A stretch of 7,098 nucleotides of DNA, from NCBI GenBank assembly GCA_947039055.1, contig CAMQYB010000095.1, forward strand, positions 1 to 7,098. Reading direction: 5' to 3'. Below, piece by piece: positions 1-6,487 of this stretch. The notes below the pieces were generated by a model, which made no database searches, was not told the origin of the DNA, and worked only from the letters and a program-made list of their open reading frames with translations. This stretch comes from an uncultured Deferribacteraceae bacterium (GTDB taxonomy: Bacteria; Chrysiogenota; Deferribacteres; Deferribacterales; Mucispirillaceae). Position 1 is the stretch's first letter. The number at the start of each line of letters is the position of its first letter. The position numbers were made by a program, and so were the translations under genes.

Positions 1-57
<57 letters not shown>

Positions 58-60
58 TTA

Positions 61-95
61 CTTACTACTTACTACTTACTACTTACTACTTACTA
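61..95. repeat. Heptanucleotide tandem repeat (CTTACTA)5
   Basis: Five perfect copies of CTTACTA follow the tetranucleotide array after a four-base spacer (TTTA). The unit looks like a relative of the ACTA array (CTTA plus CTA), which suggests that one array arose from the other by slippage and mutation. There is no spacer structure as in CRISPR and no coding potential. Confidence 0.93.
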
Positions 96-124
96 ACTAT
101 TTTTACTAATTTTCACTAACTACT
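92..124. repeat. Degenerate tail of the ACTA repeats
   Basis: Beyond the heptamers the motif recurs imperfectly as ACTAACTA (92-99), ACTAAT (105-110) and ACTAACTACT (115-124), separated by T-rich bases. This looks like the decayed right edge of a formerly longer array. Positions 125-221, up to the stop of the minus-strand gene, hold no ORF or clear signal apart from a weak 5-bp stem at 147-163. Confidence 0.5.
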
Positions 125-221
125 CTACGACGATTATTAATACCTAGTGAGCATATAACTCACGATACTCAACTAATGTTCAAATGACAATTAATGGGCT
201 ATATTTAAGATGATTGATAAA

Positions 222-1004
222 TTATTTACTACTCATCAGGAATATAAATATAGCTAGTACCATTGCGATAAAGATAATAGAATATTTAATTAAGTCTGCT
301 TTTTGAATTCCACCTAAAAGTTCTTCTCCTCTTAGTTGGTAATCTATTTTAAGTTCGTTATACTGTTTATCTATATCAAACTTCTCTTTAATCAGGTTGA
401 AGAAATATGGTTCAATTTCTATTTCGTCAACTTTGTCAAAGTTTAAATACTCTCTTAAGAATGAAACTCTTCTTGCTTTCATAGATCCGTTTTTTCTTGA
501 TACGTCTGAGAAGTTTAAATTAAATCCAAAATTTTCTAAAAATTTAATTCGTATCTCTTTATCATCAGTTGTCATTGAGTCTGTTCCAACAAATTCAAAT
601 GGTACGACAACATATTCTTCAAAATTTTGTTTAACCCATTTCACCAATTCATTCATTGCGAAAGTACCTATCCCTCGATTAGCGATAGACTCATCAATAA
701 GTAATCCTTGAAGAGGTCCAAACTCGATTGATTGGTTGTTATGATTAGCGTTAACATATATTTTATTGATCGATAATTTTGCATCAGCTTGTATAGTATA
801 TCTATTTGTGCCAGATATTTTTGTAATACCAGAAAGTGGTATTATGCGTACGTGCATCATTTCGTTATGTTGTTCTCTATAGTGTCTGATTGAAAACAGA
901 ATATTTCCGAATAATCGTTGAGTTCCGTCAATAAACTCTTTTACTCTCACAAGTTTTAATATAGTTGTTCCGTATTCAATCGTCTTTAGTTCAAAATCTG
1001 CCAT
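222..1004 (-). CDS. GNAT-fold acetyltransferase-like protein with C-terminal membrane anchor
   Basis: A 260-residue protein that I place in the GNAT superfamily by pattern, without recognising a named family. Around residues 109-123 it has a motif-A-like acetyl-CoA loop (NRGIGT followed by an amphipathic helix). Around residues 151-163 it has a segment resembling the 'FYxxxGF' end of the fold (RIKFLENFGF). Residues 1-60 match nothing I know. Residues 190-237 are charged and probably helical. Residues about 239-257 are strongly hydrophobic and are followed only by SSK, so this is a tail anchor with no N-terminal signal; the catalytic part should face the cytoplasm. The start is well supported: AGGAGA (plus positions 1009-1014) lies 4 bases upstream of the ATG at 1004. 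The gene is transcribed divergently from ntrY and ends near the simple repeats. The substrate is unknown. Catalytic activity is inferred from the fold only; it could instead be a non-catalytic GNAT-like domain. Confidence 0.6.
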   Translation of the reverse strand: MADFELKTIEYGTTILKLVRVKEFIDGTQRLFGNILFSIRHYREQHNEMMHVRIIPLSGITKISGTNRYTIQADAKLSINKIYVNANHNNQSIEFGPLQGLLIDESIANRGIGTFAMNELVKWVKQNFEEYVVVPFEFVGTDSMTTDDKEIRIKFLENFGFNLNFSDVSRKNGSMKARRVSFLREYLNFDKVDEIEIEPYFFNLIKEKFDIDKQYNELKIDYQLRGEELLGGIQKADLIKYSIIFIAMVLAIFIFLMSSK

Positions 1005-1056
1005 GTTTTCTCCTAAAATATACTTATAAAAGAATAATATATCTGTTTATTATTAC

Positions 1057-1084
1057 ATTATATTAGAACTTCTTGCAATAATAA
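1057..1084 (-). promoter_or_regulatory. Possible promoter for the GNAT gene
   Basis: On the minus strand a perfect TATAAT (plus 1057-1062) lies 16 bases downstream of a poor -35 match, TTATTA (plus 1079-1084). It sits about 50 bases before the start codon. In such AT-rich DNA a TATAAT can arise by chance, so this is only suggestive. Confidence 0.3.
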
Positions 1085-1101
1085 TATTTTATTTATATGA
1101 T
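1073..1101 (+). promoter_or_regulatory. Probable sigma-70-type promoter for ntrY
   Basis: TTGCAA (1073-1078; four of six consensus bases) and TATGAT (1096-1101; five of six) are separated by exactly 17 bases, which predicts transcription starting near 1108, about 50 bases before the ntrY ATG. The -35 element is itself a palindrome in the middle of the divergent region. Nothing resembling a sigma-54 -24/-12 element is present here. Confidence 0.45.
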
Positions 1102-1103
1102 AG

Positions 1104-1125
1104 ATAGATTAATGTATAGATTAAT
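1104..1125 (+). repeat. Direct repeat ATAGATTAAT x2 in the ntrY leader
   Basis: The 10-mer ATAGATTAAT occurs at 1104-1113 and again at 1116-1125. The copies are offset by 12 bases, close to one helical turn, and lie just downstream of the proposed -10 of ntrY. Same-face direct repeats in such a position could bind a regulator, but chance is possible in AT-rich sequence. Confidence 0.4.
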
Positions 1126-1157
1126 TATATAGGTATTTATAGGCGGAGTAGATATTA

Positions 1158-3407
1158 ATGGATAAATTCAGACTGCGTATAGCGATCTTTCGAAGAAAGG
1201 TATTACAATTTATAACGAATATAACTAATTTATTAACTTCAAGTTCCATCAATAATCCTAAAAGAACGTTAAGCAAATATCTTTTATATCTCCTTATCGT
1301 TATCGGTATAAATTTTATCGTAGGCAAAAACATTACCAATGTCAATTATGCTTGGTATACCAATGTGTCTATCTTTTTTCTAGTAAACCTTAATGTTATA
1401 ATAATTTTATTTATTATGTTGATGATATTTAGAATAACCGCAAAAATTATTGCAGAAAGAAGTGATAAAAAGTTTGGATCACGCCTTAAGAGTAAGGTGA
1501 TAATATTCTCGATGATAATTTCTGTTATCCCGTCATTTTTTATATTTACTTTTGCAGTTACAGTTATAAATGTTGCTATAAATAAGTGGTTCAATGCACA
1601 GATAGATTACTCATTATCAAGCTCATTAAATATTTTAAAAGATTACGAAGGCTTGATGATAGATTCATTAAACCTTAACGTAATATCGTTAATAGATATA
1701 TCTGATGATAATAATGTAAAAATAGTTGATCTATTAGATACCTATATCGACAATGATATATTCTCAGGTGCAGCCGTATATGATACAGATAAGAAAAAAG
1801 TATTTTATGCAAAAAAAAATGATACTAGAGACAATAGTACAATTAAGATAAATAGTGACACTAACGGTATTAATGATGAAAATGTTGATGAAAATATTAG
1901 TTCTATATTAAGTACATATTTAGACAGTATGCTTTTGTATGAAAAGGATACAGGTATAGATCAACTTAATAATAAAACTTTCTATTGGTTATCGTATCCT
2001 ATAGATGAGAAACGTTTTTTAATAGCGTATAAACTTATTCCATCATCTATAGAGTTAGATATCAACAGTATTAATATATTGAAGAGTATCCGTTCAGAGA
2101 GTAAATATTTTTCATATCCAGTAAAGAATTCATATTTGATGTTGATGGTAGTTTTATTTTTGATAGTTGTTTTCTCAGCGTTATGGGGTTCAGTATTATT
2201 TGCAAATAGCATCACAAAACCTATCGAAGAATTAGCTGATGCATCGGTTCTTATATCGGGTGGGAATTTAGATATCAAAGTGAACTCAACAGGAGGATCA
2301 GAGATATCATACTTGATTGATACGTTTAATAATATGACATCAAAACTGAAAGAGCACACAAATGAGTTGAACAGTAAAAATGTTATTTTATCAGAAACGT
2401 ATAATCAGATTTTAATAGATAAAATGTATATTGATGCGATCTTTAAAAATGTTTTATCAATGATAATATTGATGAAAAAAGATCTAACTATTTTAGAGAT
2501 GAATGAGAAAGCAGATTTATTTATCTCAAACGGTGAAGAGTATTTTAAAAAACATATATTAGCAGAGATATCAGAGTTTTTAAGAGTTGATGATAAACAA
2601 TCAATATCTAATATATCATTTACTTTAGACGGCAAACCTAAAATATATTTAATGAATATCTCATCTATATTCACATTGGAAGAGGAGCAGTTATTAATAG
2701 TTTTAGATGATGTTACAGATATCGTAACGTCACAGCGATTTAAGGTATGGAAAGAAGTTGCAACACGAATAGCACACGAAGTTAAGAACCCTTTAACACC
2801 TATCAAGTTGATGGCTGAAAGAGTCAATAAACGTATCGCTGTTTTAGAAGATACTGAGATCAAAGGCATAGTTACAATGAGTATGGATACGATCGTAAGT
2901 GAGGTTGAATCGTTACTTGAACTTGTAGAAGAGTTTTCTTATTTTGCGAGAGAGAAAGTTGCTCACAAGGTTGCGATTAATTTAGGTGATGAGATATTAA
3001 ACACTGTTCACCTATATGAACGTTCATACCCTAATGTAAGATTTAATTACAATTTTGATAAAGATTGTGCTGTAACAATTTATGGTGATAAACTTCAGAT
3101 TAAGCGAATTCTGCAAAACTTAATAACGAACTCTATATCTGCTATGAAAGAGTCTGGCGAGATCACTATTGCCTTAGAGGAGTCTACAACGGATATAGCT
3201 GTGATAATTGATGATACGGGTGGCGGTATTCCTGAGAAAGATATCGGTAATGTTTTTAATCCATATTTCAGCAAACGTAGTGGTGGTACAGGTTTAGGAT
3301 TAGCTATTGTGAAAAAGGTAATAGATGAACATCAAGGATCTATTGAAGCTAAGAACTTAGATAAAGGTGCTAGATTTATAATTAAAGTTCCAAAGAAATT
3401 GGTGTGA
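1158..3407 (+). CDS. ntrY: NtrY-type membrane sensor histidine kinase
   Basis: A 749-residue protein, of the usual NtrY length and layout. Four predicted membrane segments lie at about 41-57, 69-91, 113-140 and 325-349, with a large extracytoplasmic region (about 141-324) between the third and fourth that includes an Asn/Asp-rich stretch near 221-250. A HAMP linker follows at about 347-400, then a PAS-like region (about 420-522). The H box is RIAHEVKNPLTPIKL with phospho-acceptor His540. The N box has Asn654 and Asn658, the G1 box is DDTGGG (685-690), the F box is FNPYF (700-704) and the G2 box is GGTGLGL (709-715). All catalytic motifs look intact, so it should autophosphorylate and pass phosphate to the NtrX encoded 87 bases downstream. 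The start is ATG at 1158 with GGCGGAG (1142-1148) upstream. The NtrY family is linked to nitrogen, redox and envelope signals in Proteobacteria; the signal here is unknown. Confidence 0.92.
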   Translation: MDKFRLRIAIFRRKVLQFITNITNLLTSSSINNPKRTLSKYLLYLLIVIGINFIVGKNITNVNYAWYTNVSIFFLVNLNVIIILFIMLMIFRITAKIIAERSDKKFGSRLKSKVIIFSMIISVIPSFFIFTFAVTVINVAINKWFNAQIDYSLSSSLNILKDYEGLMIDSLNLNVISLIDISDDNNVKIVDLLDTYIDNDIFSGAAVYDTDKKKVFYAKKNDTRDNSTIKINSDTNGINDENVDENISSILSTYLDSMLLYEKDTGIDQLNNKTFYWLSYPIDEKRFLIAYKLIPSSIELDINSINILKSIRSESKYFSYPVKNSYLMLMVVLFLIVVFSALWGSVLFANSITKPIEELADASVLISGGNLDIKVNSTGGSEISYLIDTFNNMTSKLKEHTNELNSKNVILSETYNQILIDKMYIDAIFKNVLSMIILMKKDLTILEMNEKADLFISNGEEYFKKHILAEISEFLRVDDKQSISNISFTLDGKPKIYLMNISSIFTLEEEQLLIVLDDVTDIVTSQRFKVWKEVATRIAHEVKNPLTPIKLMAERVNKRIAVLEDTEIKGIVTMSMDTIVSEVESLLELVEEFSYFAREKVAHKVAINLGDEILNTVHLYERSYPNVRFNYNFDKDCAVTIYGDKLQIKRILQNLITNSISAMKESGEITIALEESTTDIAVIIDDTGGGIPEKDIGNVFNPYFSKRSGGTGLGLAIVKKVIDEHQGSIEAKNLDKGARFIIKVPKKLV

Positions 3408-3426
3408 CAATTTGATGTGATATTAT
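3399..3426 (+). promoter_or_regulatory. Weak candidate internal promoter before ntrX
   Basis: An extended -10 pattern (TGA followed by TATTAT, 3418-3426) lies 16 bases after TTGGTG (3399-3404), which overlaps the end of ntrY. A 6-bp inverted repeat, TTTGAT (3411-3416) with ATCAAA (3429-3434), flanks the -10. The unusually open 87-base gap between kinase and regulator makes a separate ntrX promoter possible, but the -35 match is poor. Confidence 0.22.
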
Positions 3427-3482
3427 AAATCAAAAAAGTTTTAAGTGTTGTTATGTACTATCAAGAAATGTATAAATGCATA

Positions 3483-3489
3483 GAGGAAG
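3483..3489 (+). promoter_or_regulatory. Ribosome binding site that decides the ntrX start
   Basis: GAGGAAG lies 5 bases before the ATG at 3495. The upstream in-frame ATG at 3453 has no comparable site and would add 14 residues (MYYQEMYKC...) in front of a typical receiver-domain start (MKILIIDDE). The start at 3495 is therefore preferred. Confidence 0.75.
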
Positions 3490-3494
3490 TAGAG

Positions 3495-4859
3495 ATGAAA
3501 ATTTTAATAATTGATGATGAGAAAAATATCGGTATAGCAATAATGGGTATCGTGAATGATGAAGGAAATATCTCTAAACATGCGTTAACTTTTAGTAAAG
3601 GTATGGAGCTATTAAAAGAGGAGACATTTGATATAGTATTTCTTGATATATGGCTTCCAGATATAGATGGAATGGAAGGCTTGAAAGAGATTAAGCGATA
3701 TTATCCAGAGATAGATGTTGTAATGATTTCAGGACATGGCACGATAGAAAATGCTGTTGAGAGTATCAAATATGGTGCGTATGATTTCTTAGAAAAACCG
3801 TTGTCGTTAGAAAGAATTGTGATGATTTTAAAACATCTAAAAGATCGTAGTAAGTTGTTAAAAGATTTGCGAAACTCTAAATATAATTTAATTAAGAAAT
3901 ATAATTTAATAGGTGTAAGTCCGGCTGTTAATAGATTAAAAGATAAGATTGATCAAGTTTCAAACATGAATTCAGTTGTATTAATCACAGGTGAGAACGG
4001 AACGGGTAAAGAGCACGTCAGCAAGTTGATACATATGTTAGGTATGTATTCAGACCAACCACTAATAGAGATTAATTGTTCAGCAGTACCAAGTGAGTTT
4101 TTAGAAGGAGAACTGTTTGGATATGAGCAAGGAGCTTTTCCAGATGCATTAGCGTTGAAGAAGGGTATGTTTGAACTAGCAGTTGGCGGTACACTATTTC
4201 TTGATGAGATATGTGATATGGATCTATCTACACAGATAAAACTTTTGAAAGTTTTAGAGATGGGTGAATTTTCAAAAATCGGCAGTACAGAAATTATTAA
4301 ATCAAATTTCAGACTTATATGTGCAACCAATAAAGATATAAGTGCAGAGATTGCGAATAACAATTTTAGAGCAGATTTATTTTATAAGATAAATGTTATA
4401 CCGATTGAAGTGCCTCCACTTAGAGAGCGTAAGGAGGATATTCCATATCTAGTAAACTATTTTTTAAAATCTTCATCATCATTAAATTCACTATTAGAGA
4501 AGAGGTTATCGAACGAATTAATGGATAAGTTTATGAGCTATGATTTTCCAGGCAATGTTAGACAGTTAAAAAACATAGTAGAAAGGTTAGTTGTGTTATC
4601 AGATAATGAGGTGATTGAAATAGATGATACACCTGCAATATTTATGAATGATAGCAGTTCAAAATCGGTTGATAGTTCTTTAAATTATAGTGCTACATTA
4701 AAGAGTGCGAGAGATCTGTTTGAGAAAGATTACTTTCTAAATGTTTTACGTGTTAATGATTGGAATATTATTAAATCGGCTGCTGTACTTGATATAGAAA
4801 GAACATATCTTTATAAAAAGATTAAAAGTTTAGGTTTGGATAAAAATAAAAACAGTTAA
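3495..4859 (+). CDS. ntrX: NtrX-type response regulator (receiver, AAA+, Fis HTH) with altered GAFTGA loop
   Basis: A 454-residue protein from the preferred start, the normal NtrX length. The receiver domain (1-120) has the acidic pair Asp7/Asp8, phospho-acceptor Asp51, Ser79 and Lys101. The AAA+ domain (about 138-370) has Walker A GENGTGKE (166-173), Walker B GGTLFLDE (231-238) and PPLRERKEDI (307-316). The sigma-54 contact loop, normally GAFTGA, reads GAFPDA (213-218). The second of the two usual arginine-finger positions is Lys298 (FRADLFYK). FPGNVRQL (351-358) ends the AAA+ region, and a Fis-type helix-turn-helix lies at about 405-447 (DWNIIKSAAVLDIERTYLYKKI). Its partner is the NtrY encoded just upstream. 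ATP binding looks possible, but classical sigma-54 activation looks impaired, so it may act as a DNA-binding activator or repressor with sigma-70-type polymerase. Target genes cannot be read from the window. Confidence 0.9.
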   Translation: MKILIIDDEKNIGIAIMGIVNDEGNISKHALTFSKGMELLKEETFDIVFLDIWLPDIDGMEGLKEIKRYYPEIDVVMISGHGTIENAVESIKYGAYDFLEKPLSLERIVMILKHLKDRSKLLKDLRNSKYNLIKKYNLIGVSPAVNRLKDKIDQVSNMNSVVLITGENGTGKEHVSKLIHMLGMYSDQPLIEINCSAVPSEFLEGELFGYEQGAFPDALALKKGMFELAVGGTLFLDEICDMDLSTQIKLLKVLEMGEFSKIGSTEIIKSNFRLICATNKDISAEIANNNFRADLFYKINVIPIEVPPLRERKEDIPYLVNYFLKSSSSLNSLLEKRLSNELMDKFMSYDFPGNVRQLKNIVERLVVLSDNEVIEIDDTPAIFMNDSSSKSVDSSLNYSATLKSARDLFEKDYFLNVLRVNDWNIIKSAAVLDIERTYLYKKIKSLGLDKNKNS

Positions 4860-4896
4860 TAGTTTATATAATAATAGTTGTAATAATTTTTTTCCG

Positions 4897-4906
4897 TTGT
4901 TAACAA
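4897..4906. promoter_or_regulatory. Palindrome TTGTTAACAA upstream of the aroE promoter
   Basis: A perfect 10-bp inverted repeat ends two bases before the proposed -35 element, an activator- or operator-like position. No known regulator can be assigned, and a palindrome this short can occur by chance. Confidence 0.3.
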
Positions 4907-4908
4907 TA

Positions 4909-4935
4909 TTGACTATATTGAGTATTTGTTATAAT
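4909..4935 (+). promoter_or_regulatory. Probable promoter of the aroE cluster (extended -10)
   Basis: A perfect extended -10, TGTTATAAT (4927-4935), is preceded by TTGACT (4909-4914; five of six consensus bases). The spacing to TATAAT is a short 15 bases. Reading TAATAT (4932-4937) as the -10 gives 17. Either version places the transcript start about 45 bases before the aroE ATG. The ntrX stop is 49 bases before the -35 element, with no strong terminator between, so read-through from ntrX is also possible. Confidence 0.55.
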
Positions 4936-4985
4936 ATGTTGACTGGCTTATTTTTGTAGATTTTAATTAATTGGGAGTAGTGTAT

Positions 4986-5798
4986 ATGTATGTTAATATA
5001 GGTATTATTGGAACTCCTCTATCACACACTTTATCGCCAATTATTCATAACTATTTTTTTCATGACACTTGTATTAATGGTGGGTATACGGTTTTTGATA
5101 TAAAAGATGGTTCTAATTTAGAAAATGTATTAAGTTTTTTAAGAGAACACAATTTTGTTGGAGTGAATGTAACTCATCCGTATAAAGAGAAAGTTTATGA
5201 ACTATGCAACAGTTATAGCAAGGTTGCAGAATACTCTAAGGCTGTAAATCTTATTAAGTTTAGTGACACTGGTATGAAAGGTTACAATACAGATGTTTAT
5301 GGATTAGAGAAACTATTTGAATTTAATAAAGTTAAGTTAGATAATAGTTCTATTCTGATATTAGGAGCAGGAGGTGCAAGTAGAGCACTTGTATTGTCTC
5401 TTAATAAGTATAACAATCTTGATTTATTTATTGCTAACAGATCTGTTGAAAAAGCAGAAGCAGTTTCTAATATATCTTCGCATAATATAACAGTTATACC
5501 TTACGACAAGTTATCAACAATTGATTGCGATATAATTATAAATACTACATCAATCCATGATGGTGATTTTGATTTTTTAAACGTCGGAATGGGTGTTAGG
5601 CATTACGCTATAGATTTACAATATAGTAGCGGTATGACACCATTTTTAGATTTTATGAGATTAAGATATAAACACCTAGAATTAGTAAACGGTATAGATA
5701 TGTTAATTATGCAAGCATATAAATCATTTAATTTATGGACAGGTAGAGAGTTTGATTTTGATATAAAATATTTTAAAACAAATATTTTAAAGCTGTAG
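4986..5798 (+). CDS. aroE: Shikimate dehydrogenase (NADP-dependent)
   Basis: A 270-residue AroE that reduces 3-dehydroshikimate to shikimate in the cytoplasm, the fourth step of the shikimate route to aromatic amino acids. The substrate-binding N-terminal part has PLSHTLSP (11-18), where Thr15 replaces the first of the two usual serines. NVTHPYK (61-67) carries the catalytic Lys67, and GYNTD (99-103) carries the catalytic Asp103. Asn88 is also conserved. The nucleotide-binding loop is GAGGAS (127-132), followed by NRS (151-153). The C-terminal NGIDMLIMQA (235-244) carries the conserved Gln243. The usual NATxxGM motif is altered to NTTSIHD (186-192). Start choice: ATG at 4986 has GGGAG (4973-4977) 8 bases upstream; the TTG at 4971 overlaps that site and is unlikely. 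It is the first gene of a cluster with the PHP gene 19 bases downstream. A quinate/shikimate dehydrogenase paralogue is possible but less likely. Confidence 0.93.
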   Translation: MYVNIGIIGTPLSHTLSPIIHNYFFHDTCINGGYTVFDIKDGSNLENVLSFLREHNFVGVNVTHPYKEKVYELCNSYSKVAEYSKAVNLIKFSDTGMKGYNTDVYGLEKLFEFNKVKLDNSSILILGAGGASRALVLSLNKYNNLDLFIANRSVEKAEAVSNISSHNITVIPYDKLSTIDCDIIINTTSIHDGDFDFLNVGMGVRHYAIDLQYSSGMTPFLDFMRLRYKHLELVNGIDMLIMQAYKSFNLWTGREFDFDIKYFKTNILKL

Positions 5799-5805
5799 TT
5801 TTATT

Positions 5806-5810
5806 GGAGG
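5806..5810 (+). promoter_or_regulatory. Shine-Dalgarno GGAGG that points to a non-canonical start
   Basis: A perfect GGAGG lies between aroE and the PHP gene. It is 7 bases before ATT at 5818 and 4 bases before ATC at 5815, both in the PHP frame. No ATG, GTG, TTG or CTG occurs in that frame between the in-frame stop TAA at 5788 and this site. It is therefore the best evidence that translation starts at ATT 5818. Confidence 0.75.
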
Positions 5811-5817
5811 CTCAATC

Positions 5818-6480
5818 ATTTTATACGACTTACATACACACACAATAAAATCAGATGGAGTATTAATCGCATCTGAATCAGCAAGACGAGCAAAATCTAA
5901 AGGATATTTAGGTATAGCTGTAACAGATCATGCAGATAGATCTAATTTAGAAGAGTTGATCTCAACACATCTAAGATTTAAAGAGTCTTACAACTCATTA
6001 GATGAAGAGTTTAAAGTTATCATTGGTGTTGAGCTTACTCATGTTATACCAGCCGATATAGAGGCATCAACCGTAAAAGCACGTTCATTAGGTGCTGATA
6101 TCGTTTTAGTACACGGACAGACGATAACAGAGCCGTATATAGAGGGTACAAATAGAGCAGCTATAGACGCAGGTGTAGATATTTTAGCACATCCTGGACT
6201 TATCACACTGTCAGATGTAGAGCTTGCAAAAAGTAACGGTGTCTATTTGGAGATAACTACAAGAAGAGGACACAGTTATTGTAACGGTCATGTTGTTAAA
6301 TTAGCTAGGGAAGTTGGAGCTAGTTTAGTAATAAATAATGATGCTCATGTGCCATCAGATTATGTTGGCTACGATATGGCTGTATCGGTTATGCGTGGAG
6401 CTGGGTTAACATTAGAAGAGATAGAAGTTATTGTATCAAATAATAGAAAAATATTTAATAAAGCATTATCAAGAGGGTAG
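5818..6480 (+). CDS. PHP-domain metal-dependent phosphoesterase (histidinol-phosphatase-like), ATT start
   Basis: From the ATT at 5818 the protein has 220 residues and begins (M)LYDLHTHT, exactly as expected for the PHP family. Metal ligands of the fold are all visible: His6 and His8 with Ser12-Asp13-Gly14, Asp37-His38 with Asp40, Glu72 (GVELTH), His99 (VHGQT), His125 (AHPGL), and Asp175 with His177 (NNDAH). PHP enzymes are TIM-like barrels with a multinuclear metal site that hydrolyse phosphoesters. This short form (about 215-220 residues) is often labelled histidinol-phosphate-phosphatase-like, but no his genes are nearby and the substrate is unproven. The first ordinary start codon in frame, TTG at 5956, would remove residues 1-46 with two metal-binding motifs, so it cannot be the functional start. 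The gene is 19 bases after aroE and 7 bases before the next gene, so it is almost certainly co-transcribed. A sequencing error turning ATG into ATT is the main alternative. Confidence 0.85.
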   Translation: MLYDLHTHTIKSDGVLIASESARRAKSKGYLGIAVTDHADRSNLEELISTHLRFKESYNSLDEEFKVIIGVELTHVIPADIEASTVKARSLGADIVLVHGQTITEPYIEGTNRAAIDAGVDILAHPGLITLSDVELAKSNGVYLEITTRRGHSYCNGHVVKLAREVGASLVINNDAHVPSDYVGYDMAVSVMRGAGLTLEEIEVIVSNNRKIFNKALSRG

Positions 6481-6487
6481 TTGAATT

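Noticed and set aside
147..163. Hairpin GTGAG/CTCAC with a 7-base loop, considered as a terminator for the GNAT gene
   Set aside because: The stem is only 5 bp and no T-tract follows on the minus strand, so it is not a credible intrinsic terminator.
397..711. Plus-strand ORF of 104 codons opposite the GNAT gene
   Set aside because: It is antisense to a gene with a good Shine-Dalgarno and recognisable motifs; its translation is low-complexity Ser/Phe-rich with no motif and no ribosome site. The minus-strand ORFs inside ntrY and ntrX are shadows for the same reason.
3453..3494. N-terminal extension of NtrX from ATG 3453
   Set aside because: It adds 14 unconserved residues before a canonical receiver start and has no ribosome site, whereas GAGGAAG sits 5 bases before ATG 3495.
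3745..3760. TGGCAC, a sigma-54 -24 half-site, inside ntrX
   Set aside because: There is no TTGC at the required spacing, and it lies within coding sequence for the receiver domain (GHGTIENA).
4943..4958. Sigma-54-like element (CTGG ... TGTA) upstream of aroE
   Set aside because: The GG is not followed 10 bases later by GC; positions 4957-4958 are TA. The nearby extended -10 sigma-70-type promoter explains the region better.
5956..6480. PHP gene beginning at TTG 5956
   Set aside because: It would delete the HxH...SDG and DHxD metal motifs that are plainly encoded upstream in the same open frame.
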